This document shows positions 54,006 to 63,688 of a stretch of 64,000 nucleotides of DNA, piece after piece. The DNA comes from Reichenbachiella agariperforans. GTDB taxonomy: Bacteria > Bacteroidota > Bacteroidia > Cytophagales > Cyclobacteriaceae. Position numbers and translations under genes: made by a program. Under the pieces are notes generated by a model. That model was not told where the DNA came from. It ran no database searches and saw only the letters and a list, made by a program, of their open reading frames with translations. Position 1 is the stretch's first letter; every line of letters starts with the position of its first letter. The stretch lies in NCBI RefSeq assembly GCF_900142205.1, contig NZ_FRAA01000001.1:274910-338909 (forward strand), read 5' to 3'.

Positions 54006-57000
54006 TCAACCCACCACCGATATCGTGCTATGGCCGGCTGCATTTAGGTCTAGGACGATCTGAGTGGTGATGCGCTCTTTGAGTTGCTCTACGTGGGAAA
54101 TGACGCCTATACTACAGGCGGATTTGTATTGAAGTTGCTCTAGCACGGTCAGGACGGTTTCCAAGGTATTTTGATCCAAGGTACCAAATCCTTCGTCGAT
54201 GAACAGGCTCTCTATCTTGACATTCTTGCTGGCCATCTCTGACAACCCAAGTGCTAGGGACAAACTGACGATAAATGATTCTCCTCCGGACAGTGTAGAT
54301 ACGGATCGCTCGGTATCGCCTTGCCACTGGTCTCGGATATAGATGTCTTCTTTGTTGGTATCATTGGCGTCTTTGATCAGCACATAACGATCACTCAGTG
54401 TACTCAGATGTCTATTGGCTAGGAAGATGAGATGCTGCAGTGTCAAGTTCTGTGCGAAGGTGCTAAATACCTTGCCATCTGCCGATCCGATCAATTCGGA
54501 TAGCTTTTTCCATCTGGCAAACACCGTCTGCTGGGTTTTGATCTCAGCTCGAAGCGTTTGATTCTTGGATTCGTTTTTCTCATGATCCGCTAACTTGAAT
54601 TCTATCTCGTTGATTCTTTTGAGCAGTGCTTCTTGGGCGGTATTCAGCGCTTCTATCATGGCTATAACAGCCTCATGGTCATAACCATTGGGTAACTGGG
54701 CAGTTTGGCTCTCAATCGACTGGGATAGGCGAACAATCTCTGCCTGGATCGTTTCTCTTTTGCGATCTAGCGTGCGGTCTTTCTCTTCGATCTCCTCGAC
54801 CCGAGAGGGAGACAACAGGCACTGACGCAGCTGCTCAATAGACTCTAAGTTGAGCTGTTGGACGACTCGAGAGAGCGCTGTGGTAGTCGTATCGAGCCGT
54901 AGCTGCTTGTCTTTTAGTTCCTCCTCTCGTGTTGAGAGAGAGGTGCTCAATGCCTGAATACTCTCCGATAAGCGCGCATTCTCTATTTTGGTATCGTTGA
55001 GCTGGGTTTTGGTATCGTCCATGGCTTGAGCCAAGGCCGCTTGTTCTTGCTCTGGATCTTTGGTACCGAAGGCTTCACTTCTCTGTTTCTGCTTTAGTTC
55101 CAACTGCTTCTTTTGGGCTGTCTGTACTTCTGCTTTCTTAGTAATATGGGTATTACTCTCTGCAATGGATTTGGTAACTAAATCTTCCTCTTTTGCTATC
55201 GTTTGTAGTTCGGACTGGATCTGCTGTAGCTTAGCCTGATTTTCTTCATACTGGCGGGTGGCTTCCTTGAGCTTATCTAAGTTCGCACTGCCAACAATCT
55301 CACTGTATGATGCAACTTCAGCCTTGTAGAGATCAGCGGCTTGTTTGGCCTTCAGTGCTGCAGATCGAACGGTGGCCATGGCCATGTGGTCTTGTTGCTT
55401 CTTCTCCTGCTGGATCAATCCCTGGAGCTCCTCCTCCGCCTCGTGAAGTAGCAGCTGCGCATCTGATACAAAGGCAGTCCTCGCTAGCGCTGCTAGGTCT
55501 ACCGACGTGTCTACTGCCAAACAAAGAGATTCGAGTTCGTCCATCATGCTTTCATAGGCTGATGCCAATGAGGCTTGCTTGTCTTTCGCCTCGGCGAGTT
55601 TCTCTTGGGTAGACTTGATAGCCGTTTGTTTTTGGATCAACGCTGTACTGATCGTCTCCAAGTCCAGCTTGGCACGCGTCAACTCTTCGGCAGTCTTGCT
55701 GACCGAATGGGTATAGTGTGTGACGAATGGATGCTGCTCAGAGCCACACAATGGACAGGGTTGATGTTCAACCAATGCTTCTCTATCCTCTTCGTATTTC
55801 GCTTCTAACTGCTGGCGTTGATGCCTGATTTCCAACTCTTCAACAGTTAGTCCTTTAACCTCCTGTTCATGGCTTAATCGATCCACCGATTCCTTTAAAT
55901 TCTCAAGAGCCAATGTGTCTGAAGCTATTTTAGCAGTGACTTGCTCTAGCTCTACTTGATCTGATTGGATGTGTTTTGCCTTTTGGTGCAGTTCCTTATA
56001 CGCATTGAATCTATGTCCTAGTTCTTTAACCTGATTACGCTGTTTCTCGACCTGTGCAGGAATATTGTTTGCCCCTTGATATCCAGCCGTCAATTCGTCG
56101 ATATAGTGCAGGATCTCATCTGGCTTCTTCAGTTCCTTGACAGCCTTGGATAGGTCCTGGTCGTTGAGCAGAAGTTGATCTCTCAATCGATGGCAATCAC
56201 CCGTTAAATCTTGTGCCTGTTTATATTGCTTCTCCAGGCCAGACAAGGCACCTGACAATCCTTTTAATCCTTCGTTTTCAGACAGGTACAGCGCACAGTC
56301 GGCCTTTGATGTTGTCATGGCATCTTTTCTCTCCTGCAGTTGAGACAGTTCCAAAGTCTGCTCGTCCAACTTGGCTTTCAACTCAGCTAATTCAGTAGAT
56401 TGATTGGTAAGCAACCGACCTTCTTCGGCTATTTCAATATCCCATCGCCTGACTTGCTCCCATATTGGCTTTTGGGCGTCCCGCTCTTTTTCTTTGGTGG
56501 ATAGTGCTAGAGCGAGCTGTTGGATATCGATCTGTAACTGATCCATTGCCTTTTGCTGCGTACGCTTCTGTTCGGCATCTCGATCAAGCCCATGAGTCAT
56601 CTGCGTCGTATCCTTAACCAAGGATTCATATTGACCCATTAGTTCCTGATACACAGCTACTTTACGGTGCTGATGTAGAAGTTGCTTTTCCTCCGATTCA
56701 AAAGCCAAGATTTGCTGTTGCACCTCTTCCTTTTCCTGTTGTTTTTGCGTCAAGGACTGTTGATCCCTTTGGATGAGTTCAAACAGCTGCTTGGATTGGG
56801 TAGATTGGGCGAGTTGCTGCGCGTTGGCTTTCCTTTCTTCCTCCTTGGCCTTACTTTCTTCTTTTAATTCTTCTAGTTGGTCTTCTGACAAAAGCTCAAT
56901 TAACTCCACTCCTTTTTCTAGCAATTCAAGCTTGTCTTTCTCCCGTCTTTGCTTGTCATAGGCAGCTATGCCGATCTCGCGGTATATGGTGGTGCCTGTG

Positions 57001-57530
57001 ATGTTCTCTAGCAGTTTGCCCCGCTCATCTTTACTGGCTTTTAGAAACTTGGCAAACTCACCCTGTGCGAGCAGCGAAGACTTGAGGAACTGCTCGAACC
57101 CCAGCCCTATGATCTGTTCATTGTGTCTAGGCACTTCGCTCTTTTTCAGATCATAAAACTCACCCGTCGCTACATCGGCCAGGGTCATTTCATAATCGGC
57201 AAGGTTGCCGCGCTTATTGATTCTAATCGACCATGCCGATCGGTATTCCTTTTCATCGACGCTGTATTCTACCTCTGCATAACTGTCAGTGGTGTTTCGC
57301 GTGCAGATCGCGCCACTTTGTACCAAGAGGGTTTTAGAGACTTTCAGTGTTCTGGGAACTTGATTGTACAGCGCCAGACAGATGGCATCCAGCAAGGTAG
57401 TCTTGCCAGCACCGGTAGGGCCAGTAATCGCAAAGATGCCATTCTCTGACAGTGGTCCCGACGCAAAATCCACCTCATGTTCCCCCTTGAGGGAGTTCAG
57501 GTTTTTAAGTCTCAGCTTATTGATCTTCAT
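54006..57530 (-). CDS. sbcC: SbcC exonuclease subunit (SMC-like ATPase)
   Basis: 1174 residues. Walker A GPTGAGKTT near the N-terminus, two very long coiled coils (about 190-590 and 600-1010) and the zinc hook CPLCGSEQHP (C592, C595) between them. At the end are the signature LSGGESFIVSLSLALGLSE and Walker B SLFIDEGFGTLD. With SbcD it forms the Mre11-Rad50-like nuclease that opens hairpins and DNA ends. It overlaps sbcD by 14 bp. Confidence 0.95.
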   Translation of the reverse strand: MKINKLRLKNLNSLKGEHEVDFASGPLSENGIFAITGPTGAGKTTLLDAICLALYNQVPRTLKVSKTLLVQSGAICTRNTTDSYAEVEYSVDEKEYRSAWSIRINKRGNLADYEMTLADVATGEFYDLKKSEVPRHNEQIIGLGFEQFLKSSLLAQGEFAKFLKASKDERGKLLENITGTTIYREIGIAAYDKQRREKDKLELLEKGVELIELLSEDQLEELKEESKAKEEERKANAQQLAQSTQSKQLFELIQRDQQSLTQKQQEKEEVQQQILAFESEEKQLLHQHRKVAVYQELMGQYESLVKDTTQMTHGLDRDAEQKRTQQKAMDQLQIDIQQLALALSTKEKERDAQKPIWEQVRRWDIEIAEEGRLLTNQSTELAELKAKLDEQTLELSQLQERKDAMTTSKADCALYLSENEGLKGLSGALSGLEKQYKQAQDLTGDCHRLRDQLLLNDQDLSKAVKELKKPDEILHYIDELTAGYQGANNIPAQVEKQRNQVKELGHRFNAYKELHQKAKHIQSDQVELEQVTAKIASDTLALENLKESVDRLSHEQEVKGLTVEELEIRHQRQQLEAKYEEDREALVEHQPCPLCGSEQHPFVTHYTHSVSKTAEELTRAKLDLETISTALIQKQTAIKSTQEKLAEAKDKQASLASAYESMMDELESLCLAVDTSVDLAALARTAFVSDAQLLLHEAEEELQGLIQQEKKQQDHMAMATVRSAALKAKQAADLYKAEVASYSEIVGSANLDKLKEATRQYEENQAKLQQIQSELQTIAKEEDLVTKSIAESNTHITKKAEVQTAQKKQLELKQKQRSEAFGTKDPEQEQAALAQAMDDTKTQLNDTKIENARLSESIQALSTSLSTREEELKDKQLRLDTTTTALSRVVQQLNLESIEQLRQCLLSPSRVEEIEEKDRTLDRKRETIQAEIVRLSQSIESQTAQLPNGYDHEAVIAMIEALNTAQEALLKRINEIEFKLADHEKNESKNQTLRAEIKTQQTVFARWKKLSELIGSADGKVFSTFAQNLTLQHLIFLANRHLSTLSDRYVLIKDANDTNKEDIYIRDQWQGDTERSVSTLSGGESFIVSLSLALGLSEMASKNVKIESLFIDEGFGTLDQNTLETVLTVLEQLQYKSACSIGVISHVEQLKERITTQIVLDLNAAGHSTISVVG

Positions 57531-58734
57531 TCTTTGCCTCGTTCATTTCTTTCAACAATTCATTAAATGATTCCTTGTACTCCTCGTGCTCCTCTGCTGG
57601 CACATTGGCCAGCCTTTTCTCAAAGACTTCCTGCGGTTTGAGATCTTCCAGTAGCTTGTTTTGTTGGAAAAAGTCTCCAGTATCTCCTTTTCCCTTTTTG
57701 ACCGAAAAACGGTACTTGAGTACTTCGACCTGAAACGTACTCTCTGACATAAAGGCTTCAAAATCCATCCTCAGTTGGGGTGAGTGCTCCTCCTCCACAA
57801 TCTCGACCTCTGCCCAATCCACCAGATTGGACTTGGATTCATACTGCAGTAGCGCTTTTTGTAGTTCTGCAAAAGTGCCTTTGAATTTCACCAGTTTGCG
57901 AGCAGGGTGAAGTGGGATGATTTCTTCTATGGTCAGCTTTTCGTTGACTAGGTTCAATAGCACGACACTTTTCTGGTCCTTTCGCTCCGAGAAACTTAGA
58001 GGAAGTGGAGATCCCGAGTACCGAATCATCTCATTTTTGCCGATCACCTGTGGCTTGTGAATATGCCCCAAGGCTGTATAATCAAATGATTGGGGAAATT
58101 CATTGGCATTGACCGCCCCTAGATTACCGATATTGATGTCTCTTTCGCTGTCTGAGGTAGTCGCCCCATGAGCAAAAAGGTGCCCCATACCTATGCAGGG
58201 CTTGGTGTCGTCATGCAACAGCGCCTCAATCGTATCATAGAACTGCACCAAGCCATTCTTTACTGACTTTTCACTATCCGATGCATCTTGCCCCGCTACA
58301 CTCTTTCGGACATCCTTGTCCCTGAGATATGGGATGGCTGCCACATTCAGAACATGCTGGCCATCCTTGTCCAAGACTCGGACGATCATGTCGCTCAAGG
58401 ACTCGGTCACTCCACCAATCGTCGTAACATTGACCATCTTCAGCACTTCTTTGGGTGCATTCAGAGTAGAGATGGAATCGTGGTTTCCTCCAGTGACGAT
58501 GGTATGTCTACAACAGGTATTGAGCAGTCGCTTGATGAAATTGTAGTACAACTCTTGCGCTCTATTGGATGGAGACGGCACATCGAAGATATCGCCAGAG
58601 ATCAACAGTAGCTCTACCTTATTCTCCTCTATCACCCCAATCATCTCATCCAGCATGTATTCAAACTCCTCGTATCGGTCTTGGCCGTAGAGTTTTTGTC
58701 CAATGTGCCAATCAGAAGTATGCAGGATTCTCAT
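57517..58734 (-). CDS. sbcD: SbcD exonuclease subunit
   Basis: 405 residues. Mre11-type metallophosphoesterase with all metal motifs: HTSDWHIG, LISGDIFD, TGGNHDS, GHLFAHG and ALGHIHKPQ. A C-terminal capping domain runs from about 270 to 405. It cuts DNA ends and hairpins with two Mn ions, driven by SbcC. First gene of the operon; its stop overlaps the sbcC start, which couples their translation. Confidence 0.95.
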   Translation of the reverse strand: MRILHTSDWHIGQKLYGQDRYEEFEYMLDEMIGVIEENKVELLLISGDIFDVPSPSNRAQELYYNFIKRLLNTCCRHTIVTGGNHDSISTLNAPKEVLKMVNVTTIGGVTESLSDMIVRVLDKDGQHVLNVAAIPYLRDKDVRKSVAGQDASDSEKSVKNGLVQFYDTIEALLHDDTKPCIGMGHLFAHGATTSDSERDINIGNLGAVNANEFPQSFDYTALGHIHKPQVIGKNEMIRYSGSPLPLSFSERKDQKSVVLLNLVNEKLTIEEIIPLHPARKLVKFKGTFAELQKALLQYESKSNLVDWAEVEIVEEEHSPQLRMDFEAFMSESTFQVEVLKYRFSVKKGKGDTGDFFQQNKLLEDLKPQEVFEKRLANVPAEEHEEYKESFNELLKEMNEAKNEDQ

Positions 58735-58919
58735 TCGTGTGTGTTTGGAGAGTAAAAAATCAACGCTCTATTCATCAAGCGAAGACGATCAAAATTAGGG
58801 ATAATTTGATTCTACTCGAGATTTAAACCATGAATATCGAATGATTTTATAGCACAGCAACCAACCGGCGGAGGAAATTAGGCGCTCCCATCCTAATTAG
58901 CATCTCCATAAATAAAGAA

Positions 58920-58947
58920 GGTGTGCTCTGACGATCCAGAGCACACC
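58920..58947 (-). terminator. Terminator of the Lipoprotein_15 gene
   Basis: Perfect 11-bp stem (GGTGTGCTCTG / CAGAGCACACC), six-base loop, and TTCTTTATTT after it on the minus strand. Confidence 0.85.
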
Positions 58948-58999
58948 CATTACATGTAGCTAGCGACTACAGTTCAACTTAAATTATCTTATACTACAA

Positions 59000-60622
59000 C
59001 TATTCTGCTGCTACAGTACTGTTGTTGATGATAGGCCAAACACCCGGACTGGGTACGCTCACGCCTTTGTTTTCTCCTCTGTCGCTGTCTCCCCCATAGT
59101 AGTACACAGGCCAGCCTTTGAAGGTAAGTTGCATCTCACCGAACACTTCGATTTCCCCAAAGTCCGCCGCGTCCATCGCTGCAGGGAGTTGGTCTACCGT
59201 CACATGGTATATAGGCCAAGAGCCGTCGTTGCTGAAGTCCTCGTTGGTGAAAGTATTGGTGTCTTTGCTGTCGTTGTTGAATGCATACAACGTTTTGCCC
59301 CAAGCACTGGTGAAGTAAGTCGTTTCGCCTTCTCCCTCAGTGTAGTCCTCTAGATAGTTTTTGCCATCCGCACCGATGAGCTGTCCTTTGGCTAGCATGA
59401 TGCTGTAGTCTTTCATCACATACCATACCCCCCCTAGTCCTTGGCCTGAGGTATTGCCTACTGCGTCTATCACACCATCACCCGATTCGGAGTGATAGTA
59501 TAGCGGCCATCCTTTGTAGGTCGTGATCATGTCGCCATCCTGCTCGATGTTTTCAAAGTCCTCAGCATCGAGTCCTTCACCTACTTCGATCTCAGCGGTA
59601 TAAAACACAGGCCATGAATCAGCACATCCTCCTGTACAGTTTCTAGTACCCGCCACATCTTTGGCGAGATAGTACAGCACATGCCCCTCAGCATCAGTCA
59701 GTAATTCTCCTAATGCATCATCCGTACTCAACATTATGGTCGTTTCTACTATTACTTCCTCAGCCGCTGCTAGGTCGGTAGTAGCCACAGGCCACACACC
59801 CGGTGCAGGTACACTCACGCCTTTGGTATCACCTCGGTCTGTATCCTGACCAAAGTAGTACAACGGCCATCCTTTGTAAGTCAACTGACTCTCACCGAAT
59901 ACATCGATTGATCCAAAATCATCTGCATTAATAGAAGACACGACTGCTTCGATCTCTTTGGTATAAACTGGCCATACACCATCATTGGAAAAATCACTCG
60001 CCGTAAAATTATTGGTATCCTTGGTGTCATTCGTGAATATATAGAGTGCGCGACCGCTTGCATTGACAAAATAAGATGTGGCACCCTCTCCCTCTACATA
60101 CTCCGAGGTATAGTTCTTGCCATCGACTCCTACGAGTTGTGTATTGGCTAGCATAATGGTATAGTCAGGCTTGGCTACATGAAATGCAGATCCAGCACCA
60201 TCACCAGCAGTACTACCAGCTGTTTCGATCACACCATCACCAGATGGAGAAAAATAATACAGTGGCCACCCTTTGTAGGTTGTCTGTTTCTCCCCATTGC
60301 TATGGGTAATACTGCTAAAATCAGTCGCTTCTAATCCCGTGCCAATCTCTGCATCTTCAGCATAGTATATTGGCCAAGCATCAAGACATCCGTCCAAACA
60401 AGCACTAGTACCTGCTACATCTTTGGCAAAAACATACAACGTGACGCCATTGGCATCTGTCAAAATTTCGCCCAAAGCAGCGTCATTAGACAATTGAATC
60501 TTGGCACTGGCCGATAAGTCTGGCTCCTCTGTATTGTCATCACTACTACACGAAGTGACAAAGACCATGGCTGCCAATGCCAGCATAAGCCTAAGACTAA
60601 ATTGATTTACTACATTCTTCAT
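59000..60622 (-). CDS. Lipoprotein with four Lipoprotein_15 (COG4315-type) repeats
   Basis: 540 residues. The lipoprotein signal ends VFVTSC. Two repeat types alternate, A-B-A-B. The A units (near 45-150 and 295-400) have LTDA.G..LY..AKDVAGT..C..GC...WP and TYKGWPLYY. The B units (near 155-285 and 405-535) have GKNY....EGEG.T.YF......LY.F.ND.KDTN and SNDG.WP.Y. Each unit has a Yx(F/W/Y)xxD-type core of the PF03640 family, and the A units have a CxxxC pair. The pattern shows one A-B pair was duplicated. Surface or periplasmic; possibly electron transfer. Last gene of the run from 63000 to 59000. Confidence 0.88.
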   Translation of the reverse strand: MKNVVNQFSLRLMLALAAMVFVTSCSSDDNTEEPDLSASAKIQLSNDAALGEILTDANGVTLYVFAKDVAGTSACLDGCLDAWPIYYAEDAEIGTGLEATDFSSITHSNGEKQTTYKGWPLYYFSPSGDGVIETAGSTAGDGAGSAFHVAKPDYTIMLANTQLVGVDGKNYTSEYVEGEGATSYFVNASGRALYIFTNDTKDTNNFTASDFSNDGVWPVYTKEIEAVVSSINADDFGSIDVFGESQLTYKGWPLYYFGQDTDRGDTKGVSVPAPGVWPVATTDLAAAEEVIVETTIMLSTDDALGELLTDAEGHVLYYLAKDVAGTRNCTGGCADSWPVFYTAEIEVGEGLDAEDFENIEQDGDMITTYKGWPLYYHSESGDGVIDAVGNTSGQGLGGVWYVMKDYSIMLAKGQLIGADGKNYLEDYTEGEGETTYFTSAWGKTLYAFNNDSKDTNTFTNEDFSNDGSWPIYHVTVDQLPAAMDAADFGEIEVFGEMQLTFKGWPVYYYGGDSDRGENKGVSVPSPGVWPIINNSTVAAE

Positions 60623-60678
60623 TGTTCTTTACTTTAAGTTTAAATAATAAGGTTTTGTTTAATTTTTTGGACACACCT

Positions 60679-60729
60679 ATGACCCTGACACATCCAGAAA
60701 ATTCTCTGGACGCATCAGGCATGGGTCAT
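60679..60729 (-). other. Long imperfect hairpin between DUF5777 and Lipoprotein_15 genes
   Basis: Outer arms ATGACC / GGTCAT and inner TCCAGA / TCTGGA, with bulges in between. It may be a processing or attenuation site within the operon. Confidence 0.45.
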
Positions 60730-60749
60730 TATTGGTATAAAAGAGTGTT

Positions 60750-61616
60750 TTAGTTTACCTGAAAAGTTCTTGAGATATTGAAACCAAAGTGAATTTCACC
60801 CTCAAAGAAGTCGTTGGTGGTTTGTGTGATAAAGCTACTCGGTACCATCGCAGTAGCATTGGTAAACTGGAGTTGAAAAACATGCCCTCCAGTCTCTATG
60901 TCAAAACCAATAGCCAAGGCATTGGTCGTTGTATTGTTGAGTGGTTCGAACTGATAATAGTACTCTACACATAGGGCCACACGCTGAGAGAATTTGACAC
61001 GTCCACCGACACCCATTGCTAAGATGTCATTGGTATCATCCTCTTCACCTATCAAGTTGCGATGCACCCAGGTAGGCATGATCTGAAACGACAGCTTCTC
61101 ATACTTTCGCGCAATCAGCAACTGATGTGTAAAGGACAGTTTGTCTGTGAACGCCAGATCATTTTCGGGATCCTTTAGCGTCTTGATCGCCATAGAGCTC
61201 AGCCACGTCGCAGATATAGGCATGCTCCCCTTGCCCGTCGACTGACGTAGCACACGATACTTCGCAAAGCCATCATAGGTCTTTTCGAACGAGTTTCGTC
61301 CCAATCCTACGTACAACCTATCCGTCACGGCATACTCTAACCCGATTCGTATCTGTGCATAGTCCAGTCCGAAGAGCTCATAAAACCCTCCATCAATGGT
61401 TCCGAAACGATGCGAAATCATAAAATCCATGACACCTTTCTTACGTGTCTCAATCGAGTGACCATTGATCAGTCTCGTACCTTTGAAAGTAGCCTCTACC
61501 AGCATCTTTTGATCTGCTTGCTCCGCTTCCAAACTAGCCAGCAAATCATCCTGAGCCCAAAGTGCTGAAGAATAAGCCAGCACGATGATTCCTGCGAATA
61601 TTTTCTTGATCATCAT
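60750..61616 (-). CDS. DUF5777 outer-membrane beta-barrel protein
   Basis: 288 residues. Signal peptide ends ALWAQ. The barrel domain has the DUF5777 markers FKGTRLINGHSIET, DFMISHRFG, YELFGLDYAQIRIGLEY and a C-terminal strand HFGFNISRTFQV. It starts 1 bp after the YceI stop, so it is tightly coupled to it. Often found next to YceI and cytochrome-like proteins in Bacteroidota. Function unknown. Confidence 0.9.
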   Translation of the reverse strand: MMIKKIFAGIIVLAYSSALWAQDDLLASLEAEQADQKMLVEATFKGTRLINGHSIETRKKGVMDFMISHRFGTIDGGFYELFGLDYAQIRIGLEYAVTDRLYVGLGRNSFEKTYDGFAKYRVLRQSTGKGSMPISATWLSSMAIKTLKDPENDLAFTDKLSFTHQLLIARKYEKLSFQIMPTWVHRNLIGEEDDTNDILAMGVGGRVKFSQRVALCVEYYYQFEPLNNTTTNALAIGFDIETGGHVFQLQFTNATAMVPSSFITQTTNDFFEGEIHFGFNISRTFQVN

Positions 61617-61617
61617 C

Positions 61618-62166
61618 TTATCGTGCGAATTTGAATGAAGCCTTTACATCGACAAACTCCGCAATGTTCTTGATCACCAGTGTAGGAATCTCAATATCAT
61701 GCTCCGCCACCGATATTTCAAAAGCCGTTTTCGCTTCAATAGTCGAGGCTGTCACCTTGAACTCTACCCTGGTTTTGAGCGGTTTCTTGACACCATGGAT
61801 TTCCATCTCTCCATCAGCTTCCGCAGTATAGGTTCCTGTTTTGGTCAGGTCTAGGTTAGCATAGTCCGTTATCTTGCCCTTAAATGTTGCCTTAGGATAT
61901 TTCTCAGACTCTAGATAGTTCTCGTTGAAATGCTCTTCCATCAAGCTCTTGTCAAAGTGAAAGCCTTTGATAAACATAGATACCGCTAGGGTTCCTTTTT
62001 CCAAATCTATGGCTCCCAATACTTCCTTGTTGACCGCTTCGATATCTTCCATTGGCGCTTCCGAAAAGAAGGAAGCAACCCCTGCGCGATCAATTAAGGT
62101 ATTTTGTGCCATGGCTTGAGTCATAGCAAACAACGCGATAACAAATAGTAACATTTTTGATTTCAT
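61618..62166 (-). CDS. YceI family periplasmic protein
   Basis: 182 residues. Signal peptide ends AMAQ. The YceI lipocalin-like barrel is present: VASFFSEAPMEDIEAV, then FHFDKSLMEEHFNENYLESEKYPKATFKG, TADGEMEIHGVKKPL and FEISVAEHDIEIPTL. YceI proteins bind isoprenoid or fatty-acid-like ligands. It is 42 bp downstream of the SprB/cytochrome-like gene and 1 bp upstream of DUF5777. Confidence 0.93.
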   Translation of the reverse strand: MKSKMLLFVIALFAMTQAMAQNTLIDRAGVASFFSEAPMEDIEAVNKEVLGAIDLEKGTLAVSMFIKGFHFDKSLMEEHFNENYLESEKYPKATFKGKITDYANLDLTKTGTYTAEADGEMEIHGVKKPLKTRVEFKVTASTIEAKTAFEISVAEHDIEIPTLVIKNIAEFVDVKASFKFAR

Positions 62167-62208
62167 AGGGTATTATTTAAGTTTATGTAAATAGGTTTTT
62201 GTTAGTTT

Positions 62209-63000
62209 CTAGTTGTCCAGTGCCCCATCATCTACCCAACAGGCTATTTGATCTATCTGTGTCTGCGACAGGGTATACCCTTTGGGCATGGATCCGTTGG
62301 CCGTCCTGGATTTGATACTGCTGGCTCTGGCTTGAATGGTTTCGAATGATCTAAAATCAGGAAAGACACTTCCGTTGTGACAACCCGAAATCGCACAACT
62401 ATTCTCTATGATTCCCCGAATCGTGCTGTTATAACTCACGCCAGACAGAATCTCTATACTTTGACTGATTTCACACCCTAGCTGATCCGCAACCACTACA
62501 GTATGCATTCCTTTTTCTAGACCGGAAAACACATGATCCGCCTGTGCACTACCATTGTCCAAAGTGTACGCATAAGGTTCTTCCCCACCAGATGCCACGA
62601 TTTCAATACTTCCATTGCTGCTACCACACCCTGCATCATTGGTTTTCACCTCATCAAGATTAACGCCACCAAGATTGGGCACTATCACGTTTAGTTCCGC
62701 AGTACAGTCATTGACATCAGTCACTTCTACTGCATATACACCCGCTTGGACGTTAGCGAACACACCATCGACGTTGGTACCAACCCCAGAGTCAAAACTA
62801 TATGGGGACTCACCACCAGTTGCTGCTAGCGTAAAACCACCATTGGCAGCACCGCACCCTGTACCCTGTGTTTCTAGTAGCTCCACGACAACTGGAGATA
62901 ATGAACAGTCTATTGTAGGAGTCATTTGATCCCATGTACACGACATGGTACTGGCAAGCAATCCAACATAGACTGTGATAAAAAGTAAATTTCTAATCAT
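62209..63000 (-). CDS. Lipoprotein with two SprB repeats and a cytochrome c-like end
   Basis: 263 residues. The lipoprotein signal ends STMSC. Two SprB-type repeats (about 48-105 and 120-185: GCGAANGGFTLAATGGESPYSF, in shortened form, and GCGSSNGSIEIVASGGEEPYAY) precede a C-terminal domain with CAISGCH (C202, C207, H208). That is a C-x4-C-H variant of the haem c site. M238 in SMPKG is a likely axial ligand. This type of domain closes several Bacteroidota secreted proteins. First gene of the run YceI-DUF5777-Lipoprotein_15. Likely role in extracellular or periplasmic electron transfer, which is inference. Confidence 0.8.
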   Translation of the reverse strand: MIRNLLFITVYVGLLASTMSCTWDQMTPTIDCSLSPVVVELLETQGTGCGAANGGFTLAATGGESPYSFDSGVGTNVDGVFANVQAGVYAVEVTDVNDCTAELNVIVPNLGGVNLDEVKTNDAGCGSSNGSIEIVASGGEEPYAYTLDNGSAQADHVFSGLEKGMHTVVVADQLGCEISQSIEILSGVSYNSTIRGIIENSCAISGCHNGSVFPDFRSFETIQARASSIKSRTANGSMPKGYTLSQTQIDQIACWVDDGALDN

Positions 63001-63293
63001 GGCTTATTTTTTCTTTAGTTTAGATATTAGGTCATTACAAATTGTATTATTATGTAATCTGAAATTTGTCAGAAAACGCACTATTACAACATTACATTTT
63101 TCACATATTACAAATCCCTTTACAACTATTCATTCACAAATAAAGGCTGAGACACACTCCTGTGACTAGTACTATTCCGCCGAATCTGATAACTTTTCCG
63201 ACACGATAAATCTTGGGTCGAGAGATTATTTAGTAGATGCTTCATTGACCAAGTGTTACTTGTTCTCTACCCAGAGAGTCCACTCAATAAAAA

Positions 63294-63318
63294 AAGGGTG
63301 ACTCAACTAGTCACCCTT
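63294..63318 (-). terminator. Terminator-like hairpin in the 63 kb gap
   Basis: A perfect 10-bp stem (AAGGGTGACT / AGTCACCCTT), a five-base loop and a run of A on the left, which is a U-tract in the minus direction. Confidence 0.7.
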
Positions 63319-63450
63319 CAAATTCATACTTAAATGAATTTGACCTAACCTAACCGTATTCTTATACCTTTTTCTCTTCTGTTAATTGATCAACTATATC
63401 TCCATGAGATTATGCATTCTCAGTAATCCCCACCCTCCAATTTTTGGTTT

Positions 63451-63499
63451 AAAAGATCGACCTACCCGCAGACTGCTATCAACAAGTAGCCGATCTTTT
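63451..63499. other. Long-range stem in the 63 kb gap
   Basis: Outer arms AAAAGATCG / CGATCTTTT with CTAC / GTAG inside and a 20-base loop. T-rich in both directions, so it could be a terminator or part of a small RNA. Confidence 0.45.
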
Positions 63500-63637
63500 T
63501 CACTCTATTTGTGCGCATTTGACTTTAACAAAAGTAGTTCACCAGTAAGCTATCACACTGACACAAAACCGCCAAAACCATCTATTTACCCAACTAATTC
63601 TATCACAAAACCGACACATGGATGGAGAGATAAAAAA

Positions 63638-63657
63638 GCGTGACTCAAAAGCCACGC
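63638..63657 (-). terminator. Terminator of the T9SS cargo at the right edge
   Basis: Stem GCGTG..CT / AG..CACGC with a one-base mismatch, A-run on the left (U-tract on the minus strand), 32 bp past the stop at 63689. Confidence 0.65.
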
Positions 63658-63688
63658 CTAGACATGTGTAAAGTGTAAATGCAGAATC

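Larger units (their letters stand above)
63001..63637. other. Hairpin-rich intergenic region
   Basis: No convincing gene. It holds a terminator-like hairpin at 63294-63318 and a larger one at 63451-63499, plus a small palindrome AAATTCAT / ATGAATTT (63320-63341). The promoter of the lipoprotein gene ending at 63000 should be in the right-hand part of 63001-63190, but no full consensus was found. Confidence 0.45.

Noticed and set aside
63386..63643. Plus-strand frame of 85 codons in the hairpin-rich gap
   Set aside because: It runs through the 63451-63499 stem and into the terminator, and has low-complexity Ser/Pro composition.
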